NCBI GenBank assembly: GCA_942493375.1
Contig: OW818698.1
Coordinates: 2,604,001 to 2,668,000 of the forward strand
DNA from: G942493375 sp942493375
GTDB taxonomy: Bacteria; Armatimonadota; UBA5829
Direction of reading: 5' to 3'
DNA: 64,000 bases
The translations under genes were made by a program, and so were the position numbers. Positions 51,718 to 60,570 of this stretch are shown here, piece by piece. Below the pieces are notes generated by a model. The model made no database searches, was not told where the DNA came from, and worked only from the letters and a program-made list of their open reading frames with translations. Position 1 is the stretch's first letter. Every line of letters begins with the position of its first letter.

Positions 51718-53448
51718 CTATTTCAAATCAAGCAACCTGACATCATCAACCCCATAAAACACAACGGTTTTGGGATAGTATCCTGCCTCAATCTCAACTT
51801 CCGGTCCTTTACCGATCTCTCGCACATTACCCATTGGATCGATAATAGTAATATTCTTTGCATTTCCGGAGAGTCGCACTGTTCCTGGATTGGTGGCAGC
51901 AAATACAGTAGCCATTATCCTGTTGTTGTCCTTAAATAGATACACATGCAGGTTCTCGGTTTCCAGAAGGATCTTATATGGACGCATGCCTGCATACTGG
52001 TCAAGGACAGCTGAGATTGTGCCATATGCAAATCTTGGACAGAAGAAATAGTCTACGAATCCATATTCATTAGCGTGCTGCCTGGGAGAGTCTAATTCCC
52101 TGCTGGAATACAGCATAATACCGGAGTTGCGGTGTGCCCAGCAATAGAAAAACTTCTGCATCTCAATGTACGCACCCATATATTCCGTGCATATCGAGTC
52201 AACCAGTGCACCCATCTCAGTGATCGCAAACCGTGGATTGGTGTATCCTGCATCCCTGTGGAGCCTAACTATGTTTGCAAACTCTCTTTTTAGGCCTGGA
52301 AGATCGCTGTGGCAGTGATATGACACAAAATCCGTCATGCCTTTGACTTGAGGAACTATAATCTTCGTCTTCTCCGGCTGAGCCTGACAGTAACCGCCAT
52401 TTGTGATTTGTATGGATGAATCTATTCGAGCTGCTTCTTCGTCCACCTGCTTGACCATCGTTACAAACTCATCAGGGGTGCCCCCATACATGCCGGCATT
52501 ATCAGGCTCATTATTGACCTGAACGAACCTGATCTGGTTTTTATATCGTTTTACAGTCTCTGTAATGTAATATCGATAAGTTTTGTCAGTGATAGGGTAA
52601 ACCCATGGATATGGCGTGTTATACTTTGGCAGTATCGGACCCATTCCCTCGCCGTAGGGGACAGCCAACTGCAGGTCCATCTTGAGACCGCGCGATGTAA
52701 ACATTTTCATGCATCGGTCAGCCTTCTTGAAATCAAGCTTCATCCCTGTTTGATCTGTTCTGAGTACAGGCATATCAATTCGTGAAACAGAGACACCCAT
52801 TCTTGCTACAAGTTCGGCATCCAGGTCAGCGGACTCGTCTTCACTGAGTCCAGCGGGGTGTGCAAATCGTCCATCGGAAGTAGGAAAAAACTGTCTACCC
52901 GGAATACTGACCTGCCCGACCCAGAAATCATCAGTATCCCAAAACGCACGTTTATTGTTGTTTGGAGGACAGACAGAAAAACTCCTGACCAACCGCCAGG
53001 CACACTTTCCGTCCTTCATTCCATCCAGCAATATAAGGTAAGTTCCCCTACCCATTACTTTGAAAACGACTTTTTCCTGGAAGGGCACTTTGTATCTGTT
53101 TATTGACACCGCCCGCATGTCCCAGTCCAATATCGTGAGTATGCAGTCAGTCACTCCCTTATCATCGCATCTGACAGTGGTCTTGAATGGCACATTTGGC
53201 GATACAATCCAGCGGTATTGGCGCTGCGGTTCAATGGAAGCTGACACTTTCAACTTGTCTGCATCCGGTGATGGAGGATATACAGGAGCAATTCCCTCGG
53301 TATTCAGAGTCGGCATATCCGGATTCAGGAATATTTCTCTGGTCTGCACTACGCCGGCTTCAACCCTCGCAAGCGCCGCAATGCAGATTAACACAATTGC
53401 TGCAGATATTAAAATCAAAACCATCAATGCTCTGGGTTTGTTGTTCAA
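51718..53448 (-). CDS. Secreted clan GH-A glycosidase-like protein (GH39/GH5 type)
   Basis: A 576-residue protein starting at a TTG with GGAGG 7 bases upstream. A signal-anchor segment (about 8-28, 'LMVLILISAAIVLICIAALA') is followed by a beta-rich domain (about 50-175) and a TIM barrel (about 190-480) with 'VQVNNEPDNAGMYGG' (candidate acid/base Glu near 316) and 'FAITEMGAL' (candidate nucleophile Glu near 409), the pattern of retaining clan GH-A enzymes. A C-terminal beta-domain completes it. It is probably an exported endo- or exo-glycosidase acting on plant or microbial polysaccharide; substrate unknown. Confidence 0.75.
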   Translation of the reverse strand: MNNKPRALMVLILISAAIVLICIAALARVEAGVVQTREIFLNPDMPTLNTEGIAPVYPPSPDADKLKVSASIEPQRQYRWIVSPNVPFKTTVRCDDKGVTDCILTILDWDMRAVSINRYKVPFQEKVVFKVMGRGTYLILLDGMKDGKCAWRLVRSFSVCPPNNNKRAFWDTDDFWVGQVSIPGRQFFPTSDGRFAHPAGLSEDESADLDAELVARMGVSVSRIDMPVLRTDQTGMKLDFKKADRCMKMFTSRGLKMDLQLAVPYGEGMGPILPKYNTPYPWVYPITDKTYRYYITETVKRYKNQIRFVQVNNEPDNAGMYGGTPDEFVTMVKQVDEEAARIDSSIQITNGGYCQAQPEKTKIIVPQVKGMTDFVSYHCHSDLPGLKREFANIVRLHRDAGYTNPRFAITEMGALVDSICTEYMGAYIEMQKFFYCWAHRNSGIMLYSSRELDSPRQHANEYGFVDYFFCPRFAYGTISAVLDQYAGMRPYKILLETENLHVYLFKDNNRIMATVFAATNPGTVRLSGNAKNITIIDPMGNVREIGKGPEVEIEAGYYPKTVVFYGVDDVRLLDLK

Positions 53449-53548
53449 TCCAAATCCTCCAAGTTACCAAGTCGCATTATAATAAGTTCAAGGCTACAAC
53501 TGAGTATAGGGGATTTTCGAACAAAATGGCAAAAACAGATAGTTTCTA

Positions 53549-53577
53549 TTGACAAGCCCCGTAAGTAGAATCATAAT
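53549..53577 (+). promoter_or_regulatory. Sigma-70 type promoter for the gene at 53617
   Basis: TTGACA (53549-53554) and CATAAT (53572-53577) are separated by exactly 17 bases; the predicted start of transcription is about 30 bases before the ATG. Confidence 0.65.
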
Positions 53578-53616
53578 GAGTTTACTGATTGAGTTTGTTC
53601 CACGAGGTATGCAACG

Positions 53617-55173
53617 ATGTATGATATAAAACTAGTCACTGCCATTCTCCTTCTGCTTCTGGCTGTATCCGCAACTGCAGTTCCATCACCTACCAAAGGT
53701 AAGCTTATCCTACAGTATGGATTTGATGTTCCCACAACCAATTTTGTGCGTGCAAATATAACCAATATGGAGAAAGTACCTTTTGATGGGATTACTATCT
53801 CTGACGGCCTGGGTTGGAGAGCATGGAGCAGAAACAAGCTGTCTGAAGCGGACATTGCCAAAACTGTCGAAAATCTCAAAGCCACGCGCTTTAAGAAATT
53901 CAAGCACAATCTGATCCCTCTGATTACATATTTCCCCGATGATCAGAGCATCGTCGATTGGTTCGAACCTGAGTGGTCGAATATCGCATACAACGCCGCT
54001 CTCATTGCCCGGTCAGCTAAACAAGGTAAGTGCGCAGGTATTGTCTTTGATGCTGAACAGTATGGGAACTATAAAATGTGGAACTACGAAGGTGCGCTTA
54101 AATCGAGACCATTCGAAGAGGTTTCTGCCAAGGTAAAAGAGAGAGGCAGGGAGTTCATAAGAGCTATTAATAAAGAGTTCAAAAATCCGGTAATTCTTGT
54201 GTTGTGGGCTTATGAACTACCTATCGTCTATCCTGGTGGGCCTGGTGAACTACCTGCTTATCCGTTACTCATGTCATTTCTCGATGGAATTATAGATGCA
54301 GCAACTCCGGGTACTGTTCTGGTAGATGGATATGAGTATGCATATGGCTATATAAGCCAGAAAGCCTTTATGGCCGGCAGAAAAATGATAAAAGACACAG
54401 CCCGCAATAAGATATCCTCAGTACCCGAGGCATTCGACAAGCATGTCCAGTATGGTTGTCCGGTATATCCTGACATGTGGTCCAGCCAGATACTCTCATA
54501 CGACATTGATAATCCTGAAAACAACCTGTTTACTCCGGATTACTTCAGGACTGCTTTATATAACGCCATGACTGCCAGCGACAAGTATGTCTGGGTATAC
54601 AACGAACATCTTAGGTGGTTTAGTTCTGATCCAAGGATGCCTGCCAACGCTCCAAAGCCTTATATCGATGCCATTGATCTGGCCAGAAAAGGTCCGGCTC
54701 CGGGTGACCATCCGGACAAGATCACATGGCCTGAGGTCAAACTGACTTTACCTGTGGATAACTGGCGGTTCGTTTTGGATTCAACACTTGGTACTGCATC
54801 CGAGGAGTGTATAAAGGCAGGTTATGATGACTCCGCCTGGCAACAGGTAAAGATCGGAGAAATTCCTTCATACACAGGCAAAGCATGGTATCGCTATAAG
54901 TTCACCGCTCCTTTATTAGCTGATAATATGAGAGCTTTCTTGTGTATCCCAACAGCAGATGAGTTCGCCAAAGTCTGGTTGAATGGCGAATATATAGGTA
55001 ACTATGATATAAACCGCCATGGGGCCTATGGTTTCTATGTAATAGAGATATCCAAGGCCTATAAACCCGGCACAGATAATGTGCTGGTCCTGCAGATGGA
55101 CAATAGAGAAGGTGGTTCAGGAATCAATAAACCATTGAAGATAACCGAATCCGGAAAAGCCTGGATGAAATAG
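53617..55173 (+). CDS. Secreted TIM-barrel-like protein with C-terminal jelly roll
   Basis: A 518-residue protein with a signal peptide (MYDIKLVTAILLLLLAVSATA) and GAGGT 8 bases before the ATG. The main domain (about 28-350) looks like a TIM barrel: 'GKLILQYGFDVPTTNFVRANI', 'KCAGIVFDAEQYGNYKMW' (Asp-Ala-Glu, candidate catalytic) and 'GTVLVDGYEYAYGY'. Residues about 370-518 form a GH2-type sugar-binding jelly roll ('WYRYKFTAP', 'EFAKVWLNGEYIGNYD'). I cannot name the family or substrate. It has its own promoter and lies between convergent neighbours. Confidence 0.65.
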   Translation: MYDIKLVTAILLLLLAVSATAVPSPTKGKLILQYGFDVPTTNFVRANITNMEKVPFDGITISDGLGWRAWSRNKLSEADIAKTVENLKATRFKKFKHNLIPLITYFPDDQSIVDWFEPEWSNIAYNAALIARSAKQGKCAGIVFDAEQYGNYKMWNYEGALKSRPFEEVSAKVKERGREFIRAINKEFKNPVILVLWAYELPIVYPGGPGELPAYPLLMSFLDGIIDAATPGTVLVDGYEYAYGYISQKAFMAGRKMIKDTARNKISSVPEAFDKHVQYGCPVYPDMWSSQILSYDIDNPENNLFTPDYFRTALYNAMTASDKYVWVYNEHLRWFSSDPRMPANAPKPYIDAIDLARKGPAPGDHPDKITWPEVKLTLPVDNWRFVLDSTLGTASEECIKAGYDDSAWQQVKIGEIPSYTGKAWYRYKFTAPLLADNMRAFLCIPTADEFAKVWLNGEYIGNYDINRHGAYGFYVIEISKAYKPGTDNVLVLQMDNREGGSGINKPLKITESGKAWMK

Positions 55174-55183
55174 TCCGAATCTC

Positions 55184-55224
55184 GATTGTCATCCTGTCGC
55201 GCAGTATGGACAGGATGACAAATC
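55184..55224. repeat. Palindromic hairpin related to the TGTCATCC repeat ends
   Basis: GATTGTCATCCTGTC and GACAGGATGACAAATC pair over a 10-base loop. The TGTCATCCTG...CAGGATGACA ends match the outer ends of copy 3 (42047-42111). It lies between convergent genes and may act as their terminator. Confidence 0.6.
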
Positions 55225-55226
55225 AA

Positions 55227-56063
55227 TCACTTTCCCTGCGAAATAATGCTTTCCGTCAAAGTCTCATTCATGCTTCCGGATCGAAACCCTTCCAGGTCAA
55301 CTGTAACATAAGTGAAACCATTTTCTTTTGCGATCTTGACTACAGACTCTTTGATTTTCACCTGCAGCAGAAGTGCAATCTCGCGTTGTCCCAGTTCAAG
55401 CCTCAATACTTCACCGTGATGTCTTGCTCTGAATACAGTAAATCCACTATCAGCGAGGAACTCCTCAATAGCCTCGACTTTTTTCAGCTTATCTCCGGTG
55501 ATGCGGGAACCATATGGGAACCTGGAAGACAGGCAGGCCATAGGCTGCTTATCTGCGGTCGGTAAGTTATAAACTGCCCGGGAAATCTCACGTATGTCTG
55601 ACTTGGTCAATCCACACTTAAGTAACGGGCTTCGCACATTCATCTCTCTGGCTGCTTGCATGCCCGGGCGGAAATCACCAACATCATCTGCATTTGCGCC
55701 ATCGATCACAGCAGGTAAACCGTGCTCCTGTGCTATTCGCCAGATCTTTGCATACAGCTCCTGTTTGCAATAATAACACCGATTGGTTGGATTCTCGGCA
55801 AAACCGGGAATATCCAGCTCTTCAGATTCTACTACTACAAACGGTATTCCGCTGTCATTTAACCACGCAACTGCAGATTCATATTCCCGTTTTGGATAGG
55901 TTGATGATACGGCGATAACCGGAAGGCAGCGGTCACCCAACACTTCCCGGGCAACCGCTACCAGTAACGTACTGTCAACTCCTCCGGAGTATGCAACAAC
56001 ACACCCATCAAGGGCCTTAATACTACTCTTCAGATTCTGAAGTTTTTCCAAGACTTCGCTCAA
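55227..56063 (-). CDS. larE: ATP-dependent sacrificial sulfur transferase LarE
   Basis: A 278-residue protein with the PP-loop 'AYSGGVDSTLL' near residue 25, a Cys pair 'NRCYYCKQEL' near 103, and 'MACLSSRFPYG' near 175, which carries the Cys that LarE from Lactobacillus plantarum sacrifices (Cys176 in that protein). LarE adenylates and sulfurates pyridinium-3,5-bisdicarboxylate to make the nickel-pincer cofactor of lactate racemase-type enzymes. Partner genes larB, larC and a racemase (larA) are not in the window. Its TTG start overlaps the metY stop codon, so the two are translationally coupled. Confidence 0.85.
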   Translation of the reverse strand: MSEVLEKLQNLKSSIKALDGCVVAYSGGVDSTLLVAVAREVLGDRCLPVIAVSSTYPKREYESAVAWLNDSGIPFVVVESEELDIPGFAENPTNRCYYCKQELYAKIWRIAQEHGLPAVIDGANADDVGDFRPGMQAAREMNVRSPLLKCGLTKSDIREISRAVYNLPTADKQPMACLSSRFPYGSRITGDKLKKVEAIEEFLADSGFTVFRARHHGEVLRLELGQREIALLLQVKIKESVVKIAKENGFTYVTVDLEGFRSGSMNETLTESIISQGK

Positions 56064-57370
56064 GCCTGGCTAGCCTCCAGGGCCTGATTCAAGTCAGCGA
56101 TGATATCTTCCAGAGTCTCCAAACCGACTGACAGTCTGACAAAATCATCGGATACACCTGTTGTTAACTGCTCCTCAGGGGTCAACTGCTGGTGTGTTGT
56201 TGATGCAGGATGGATAATCAGACTCTTTGCATCCCCGATATTTGCCAAGTGTGAGAACAGCTTTACGGAGTCAATCAGCTTAACTCCTGCTTCACGTCCA
56301 CCTTTGATACCAAATCCTATGATGCCTCCAAAGCCACCTTTCAGGTATTTATTTGCATGTGCATTGTCCGGATGACTTGCCAGACCTGGATAATTGACCC
56401 AGGAAACAGCCGGATGGCTCTCAAGCCACTGTGCAACTGCAAGTGAGTTCCGTGAGTGCTCGCGAATTCTCAGTGGTAGTGTCTCCAACCCCTGAATGAA
56501 CAGGAATGAGTTGAATGGAGACAGTGCCGGACCAAGATCCCGGAGAAGTTGGACTCTTGCTTTGAGGATATATGCTATTCCCGGAACAACAGCCTTATCG
56601 TGGTTGCCGAACGCTGCCCAGTAACTGACACCGTGGTATGAAGGATCCGGCTCAACTATCTCGGGGAACTTACCGTTGTCCCAGTTGAACTTACCGGAGT
56701 CTACAATTGCTCCACCAATGCTTGTTCCATGTCCACCGATATACTTTGTCAACGAATAGACTACAATGTCCGCACCAAAGTCGATAGGTCTGAATATGAC
56801 CGGGCTTACGGTATTATCCACAATATATGGTATGCCGTGTTTGTGTGCTATATCTGCAATTGCAGAGAAATCATCTATATTGTTCTTAGGATTTCCAATA
56901 GATTCCGAGTAAACTAGTCTGGTATTCTCGTCAATTGCTGCATCCACATTCGCTGGGTCGGATGAATTTACGAAACGGACTTCAATACCAAGCCTTGGCA
57001 AGGTGTAGTGGAATAGGTTGTAAGTTCCACCATATAGATAGCTGGTAGAGACAATATTCTGCCCGACTTTTGTGATATTTAGAATTGACAGCGTGATCGC
57101 CGACTGCCCCGATGCAACTGCAAGAGCTCCGGTTCCGCCATCCAGGGCAGCCAGCCTCTTTTCCAAGACATCGGTTGTCGGATTCATAATACGAGTGTAT
57201 ATGTTACCAAACTCTTTCAAACCAAATAGATTGGCAGCGTGTTCTGCAGAATTGAACACATAAGACGTAGTCTGGTAAATCGGGACCGCCCGGGAATTGG
57301 TCGCAGGATCCGGCACTTGACCAGCATGCAAAGCAATAGTTTCAGCATTAAATCCGATATTCTCACTCAT
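56060..57370 (-). CDS. metY: O-acetylhomoserine sulfhydrylase (MetY)
   Basis: About 436 residues from the ATG at 57370, which has GGAGG 7 bases upstream. It is a PLP enzyme of the Cys/Met metabolism family: 'TIALHAGQVPDPATNSRAVPIYQTTSYVF' at the N-terminus, 'GGTGALAVASGQSAI' and 'VYSLTKYIGGHGTSIGGAIVD', with the PLP-binding Lys in the S-L-T-K motif. It makes homocysteine from O-acetylhomoserine and sulfide. A sigma-70 promoter and a 22-bp inverted repeat lie upstream, and larE follows with an overlap. Confidence 0.92.
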   Translation of the reverse strand: MSENIGFNAETIALHAGQVPDPATNSRAVPIYQTTSYVFNSAEHAANLFGLKEFGNIYTRIMNPTTDVLEKRLAALDGGTGALAVASGQSAITLSILNITKVGQNIVSTSYLYGGTYNLFHYTLPRLGIEVRFVNSSDPANVDAAIDENTRLVYSESIGNPKNNIDDFSAIADIAHKHGIPYIVDNTVSPVIFRPIDFGADIVVYSLTKYIGGHGTSIGGAIVDSGKFNWDNGKFPEIVEPDPSYHGVSYWAAFGNHDKAVVPGIAYILKARVQLLRDLGPALSPFNSFLFIQGLETLPLRIREHSRNSLAVAQWLESHPAVSWVNYPGLASHPDNAHANKYLKGGFGGIIGFGIKGGREAGVKLIDSVKLFSHLANIGDAKSLIIHPASTTHQQLTPEEQLTTGVSDDFVRLSVGLETLEDIIADLNQALEASQA

Positions 57371-57451
57371 TTCATTTCCTCCAATATTATTAACAAGCAT
57401 TAGTAGTCAATTCAGAACAGCCCTACAGTCAAACAACCATGCTTACTAAAG

Positions 57452-57473
57452 CAGGAATACTATACTATTCCTG
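57452..57473 (-). promoter_or_regulatory. Operator-like inverted repeat in the metY leader
   Basis: CAGGAATA and TATTCCTG flank a 6-base centre. It begins only a few bases after the predicted start of transcription (about 57479), where a bound repressor would block metY. The GGAAT half-sites recall those of Rrf2/CymR-type cysteine regulators, but no regulator is encoded here. Confidence 0.5.
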
Positions 57474-57485
57474 TCGGGTTACTTT

Positions 57486-57514
57486 ATTATAACTATCTCC
57501 CGGATTTTGGTCAA
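57486..57514 (-). promoter_or_regulatory. Sigma-70 promoter for metY-larE
   Basis: On the minus strand TTGACC (57514-57509) and a perfect TATAAT (57491-57486) are separated by 17 bases. Confidence 0.75.
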
Positions 57515-57569
57515 GTATTATTTGTATATAGATATCAACTCACATTTTTAGAATGCTGGTTACTATTCA

Positions 57570-58214
57570 TCAGTTTACCCTTATTCCACGCACTTTCTCA
57601 TCCAGATCAAAAGCTCCGACAATCTCCGATACCATCGAGATAATTCCAGCGCCAGTATCCTTCACCAACTGTATGTTGTGTTCCTTAATGCCACCGATGG
57701 CAACAAAAGGCAGAGGGATATTGTTGACAACATATTCCAGGTACTCTAGCCCGACTGGTTCACAGACGTCTTTCTTGGTCGTTGTAGCAAATATCGGGCC
57801 GACTCCGATATAGTCAATAATTTCTGCCATTTCCATAGCTCTTTGGGTTTGCTCGGGTGAGTGCGTAGAGAGGCCAATTATCATCTCATCGCCGATAAGT
57901 CTGCGCACAGCTGTTGGAGGTAGATCATCTTGCCCGACATGCACACCATCCGCTCCTACTGCCAAAGCCAGGTCGACATGGTCATTTACGATGAATGTAA
58001 CACTGCTAGTACTGGTGAGTTCCCGGATATCCAGACACTCATCATACATTTGCCTGGTGGATTTATCCTTTTCTCGGTATTGGATAACCTTAATACCCGC
58101 TGCTATCATTTGTCTTACAGTCTCAATATTTCCACGCCCGAGTGAATACTCGTCCGCAGTTATCCCATATATATCAGCAGACAGAAAGTTTTCCATATTA
58201 GGTCTGTGTTTCAT
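57570..58214 (-). CDS. thiE: Thiamine-phosphate synthase ThiE
   Basis: A 214-residue TIM-barrel enzyme that joins HMP pyrophosphate and thiazole phosphate into thiamine phosphate. Family motifs are clear: 'VIQYREKDKSTRQM', 'FIVNDHVDLALAVGADGVHVGQDDLPP', 'IGLSTHSPEQ', 'YIGVGPIFATTTKKD' and 'PFVAIGGIKEHNI'. AAGGAG lies 8 bases before the ATG. It is the last gene of the thiS-thiG-thiH-thiE operon, 18 bases after thiH. Confidence 0.92.
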   Translation of the reverse strand: MKHRPNMENFLSADIYGITADEYSLGRGNIETVRQMIAAGIKVIQYREKDKSTRQMYDECLDIRELTSTSSVTFIVNDHVDLALAVGADGVHVGQDDLPPTAVRRLIGDEMIIGLSTHSPEQTQRAMEMAEIIDYIGVGPIFATTTKKDVCEPVGLEYLEYVVNNIPLPFVAIGGIKEHNIQLVKDTGAGIISMVSEIVGAFDLDEKVRGIRVN

Positions 58215-58232
58215 ATTACTTGCTCCTTTGAT

Positions 58233-59324
58233 TCACCAGTCTTTATAGACAGGTTGATGGCCGTGTGCGTACAACATACTTGCTATCTCTTCCACCGACC
58301 TGTCATCCGCGATCTCAAATTGACCGGTTTCATCATCGTGTGAGCGACCTCCCACGGCCGTGCAGGTCCCCCCAGACATTTTGGTGATACCCAGCCTGGT
58401 CATATTGTCTCTAAGACCAGCAGATTCACGGGTAGACAGTGTAATTCCGCTCCTCGGCATAAACAGCCTGAATGCAGTAACATATTGGACTAGATTTCTG
58501 TCGGTAACGTCGACCTCCGGCTGGAATCCTCCAAGCTGAGGTCGTATACGCGGTGGTGAAATACTTATCTCTACAGCGGGATAACGACTCTGCAGATAAT
58601 CGGCATGCAGCCCGGTTATGAATGCTTCGCGACGCCAGTCCGTTAGTCCAAGCAGAGCGCCGATATTTACACTGTGCATTCCCGCCAGACATCCGCGTTC
58701 CGGGGCATCCAGACGGTATTGGTAATCCCGTTTGGGTCCGGCTGGATGAAGATAGGCATACACATCTTGGTCATATGTCTCCTGGTAAATAGTCAAACCA
58801 TCCACCCCAGCTTCAATCAGTTCAATATAATCAGCTTCATTTAACGGGTATACTTCGATACTTACAGACGTAAAATATCTCTTGAGCACCTCAATACAAT
58901 CCCTGATGTACGAAACAGATGAATGCTTCCGGGACTCCCCGGTCAGGAGCAGGATGTGTTTGAGGCCTGTTTCGGCAATGATCCGGGCTTCAGTTTCAAC
59001 TTCCTCAAGTGTCAGTTGCATCCGGTGAAAGTTGTTGTTGGTATTAAACCCGCAGTAGAGGCAGTGGTTTACACAGTAATTGGCCACATAGACAGGCGTA
59101 AACAACTGCATAGTGTGTCCGAAGTGCTGGACAGTCAACCGGTGAGCTTTCTGTGCCATGTCCTCAATAAATGCCTCTGCCTTTGGTGACAGAAGTGTCA
59201 GATAGTCCATTCCTCCTAAACGGTCCTGCCCCAGAACTCGTCGGATATCGGATTCTGTTACCCGTTCAAAAAATAAATCGGTGTCGAAATCCTGATATTG
59301 TTCGATTGTATCAATAAAGCTCAT
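58233..59324 (-). CDS. thiH: 2-iminoacetate synthase ThiH
   Basis: A 363-residue radical SAM enzyme that splits tyrosine to give dehydroglycine (2-iminoacetate) for thiazole formation. The C-x3-C-x2-C iron-sulfur site is 'YCVNHCLYCGFN' near residues 84-91, and the C-terminus has the ThiH/BioB-like BATS region ('ESAGLRDNMTRLGITKMSGGTCTAVGG'). The ATG overlaps the thiG stop codon (ATGA), so the two are translationally coupled. ThiH rather than ThiO shows thiazole is made by the anaerobic-type route. Confidence 0.92.
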   Translation of the reverse strand: MSFIDTIEQYQDFDTDLFFERVTESDIRRVLGQDRLGGMDYLTLLSPKAEAFIEDMAQKAHRLTVQHFGHTMQLFTPVYVANYCVNHCLYCGFNTNNNFHRMQLTLEEVETEARIIAETGLKHILLLTGESRKHSSVSYIRDCIEVLKRYFTSVSIEVYPLNEADYIELIEAGVDGLTIYQETYDQDVYAYLHPAGPKRDYQYRLDAPERGCLAGMHSVNIGALLGLTDWRREAFITGLHADYLQSRYPAVEISISPPRIRPQLGGFQPEVDVTDRNLVQYVTAFRLFMPRSGITLSTRESAGLRDNMTRLGITKMSGGTCTAVGGRSHDDETGQFEIADDRSVEEIASMLYAHGHQPVYKDW

Positions 59325-60103
59325 AATTCATTCGATTCTGACAAAAATCCGGTCAGAGGTGATGAAGCGACAGCGTACTGCTGCACGGAACCAGGACCAG
59401 ATAGATATGCCATACGTCCTGCAGCCACTGCCATTCCGAAAGCTTTTCCCATTGCCACAGGATCATCAGCCGTTGCAACTGCAGTGTTTACCAGAACTGC
59501 AGCAGCACCCATCTCCATCGCTTCTGCAGCTTCTGAGGGTCTACCTATACCGGCATCCACTATGATTGGCAGGGGGATGTCCTCAATCAAGATTCGAACA
59601 AGCTCCTTGGTTTTCAATCCCCGGTTAGTCCCTATTGGTGAACCCAGCGGCATTACTGCAGCAGCGCCAGCATCAACAAGCCTTTTCGCAGCCATTAAAT
59701 CCGGACTCATATACGGAAGCACAATGAAGCCTTCAGCAGCTAAAACCTCGGTTGCCTTGATAGTCTCAAAGTTATCGGGCATCAGATAACGGTTATCGGA
59801 TACCACTTCGATTTTGATCCAGTCACCGCAACCAGCAGCCCGAGCCAGCCTGGCAATACGTATTGCTTCCTCAGCAGTCCGAGCACCTGAGGTATTGGGC
59901 ATCAGGACACATTCTTTAGGAATATAAGTCAGTATATTTTCCTCAGTAAAAGCCATATCGACTCGTCGCAGGGCCACAGTGATAACCTGTGCTCCGGAAG
60001 CATTTATTACATCCGGTATCATCCTGTTTGAAGCAAACTTGCCTGATCCCAGAAATAGACGGCTGGTAAGCTCTTTACCACCAATTTTCAATACATCCTG
60101 CAT
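59321..60103 (-). CDS. thiG: Thiazole synthase ThiG
   Basis: A 260-residue TIM-barrel enzyme that condenses deoxyxylulose phosphate, dehydroglycine and ThiS thiocarboxylate to thiazole phosphate. Motifs include 'SRLFLGSGKFASN', 'DWIKIEVVSDNRYLMPDN' (the catalytic Lys is in K-I-E) and 'PIIVDAGIGRPSEAAEAMEMGAAAVLVNTAVA'. GGAGG precedes the ATG. thiS lies 4 bases upstream and thiH overlaps its end. Confidence 0.93.
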   Translation of the reverse strand: MQDVLKIGGKELTSRLFLGSGKFASNRMIPDVINASGAQVITVALRRVDMAFTEENILTYIPKECVLMPNTSGARTAEEAIRIARLARAAGCGDWIKIEVVSDNRYLMPDNFETIKATEVLAAEGFIVLPYMSPDLMAAKRLVDAGAAAVMPLGSPIGTNRGLKTKELVRILIEDIPLPIIVDAGIGRPSEAAEAMEMGAAAVLVNTAVATADDPVAMGKAFGMAVAAGRMAYLSGPGSVQQYAVASSPLTGFLSESNEL

Positions 60104-60107
60104 AATC

Positions 60108-60308
60108 CTATCCTCCTCCTATAATTCTAATGATCTCGATTTTATCTTCGGGCATCAGTATCATCTGAGCCCACTTCTCTTTTGGCGGTATGACCAGGTT
60201 GTGTTCAACCACCACCGTGCCTGGTATAAACCCTTTCTCTGCAACCAAAGACTCCAGAGTCAACCCATCAGCTACCTCGGTTTCTTTGCCATTGACATAT
60301 ATCTGCAC
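60108..60308 (-). CDS. thiS: Sulfur carrier protein ThiS
   Basis: A 66-residue ubiquitin-like protein ending in the Gly-Gly needed for thiocarboxylation ('IEIIRIIGGG'). The start is a GTG at 60308, chosen because GGAGGG lies 6 bases upstream and reading from it gives the normal 'QIYVNGKETEVADGLTLESLV' opening; a longer reading from 60359 runs into the riboswitch terminator. No thiF is present, so the adenylating enzyme must be encoded elsewhere. Confidence 0.9.
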   Translation of the reverse strand: MQIYVNGKETEVADGLTLESLVAEKGFIPGTVVVEHNLVIPPKEKWAQMILMPEDKIEIIRIIGGG

Positions 60309-60332
60309 TTGAATCCCTCCTGCACTTAAAAC

Positions 60333-60363
60333 AAAAAAAGCACACCTGAATGTAGGCATGCTT
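60333..60363 (-). terminator. Riboswitch-controlled terminator before thiS
   Basis: On the minus strand, AAGCATGCCT pairs with AGGTGTGCTT (two G-T pairs) and runs into seven T residues. It lies just after the TPP aptamer and just before thiS, so TPP binding would favour it and stop transcription. Confidence 0.8.
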
Positions 60364-60370
60364 TCTCAAT

Positions 60371-60457
60371 AACTTTCCTACGCGGGCATTATCCCGATCA
60401 GGTCAAAAGGTAAGGTGTTCACAACACCACTCTCAGCCCATAAACATGAGCTCCCTT
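60371..60457 (-). promoter_or_regulatory. TPP riboswitch (thi-box)
   Basis: On the minus strand the conserved blocks appear in order: GGGAGC, GGGCTGAGA, then CCTTTTGACCTGATCGGGATAAT-like (ACCTGATC near 60397) and ATGCCCGCGTAGGAAAG near the end. These are the core thi-box motifs, with CTGAGA and the GCG-AGGAA terminal part. It controls thiS-thiG-thiH-thiE by attenuation through the terminator at 60333-60363. Confidence 0.95.
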
Positions 60458-60492
60458 GTCAATATTCAATTTTTTAGAAGTGTTCTTGCTTA

Positions 60493-60521
60493 ATGATACA
60501 GTAGATACTACTTAGCGTCAA
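60493..60521 (-). promoter_or_regulatory. Sigma-70 promoter of the thi operon
   Basis: On the minus strand TTGACG (60521-60516) and TATCAT (60498-60493) are separated by 17 bases, just before the TPP aptamer. Confidence 0.65.
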
Positions 60522-60541
60522 ACAGGAATTCGCTCAGGCGT

Positions 60542-60570
60542 TTGACATACTGATCTTGTTTGCATACAAT
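60542..60570 (+). promoter_or_regulatory. Sigma-70 promoter for the DUF6067-like gene
   Basis: TTGACA (60542-60547) and TACAAT (60565-60570) are separated by 17 bases. The start of transcription is near 60577, so the gene begins at 60617 and not at a longer in-frame start at 60560. The promoter is back to back with that of the thi operon. Confidence 0.7.
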
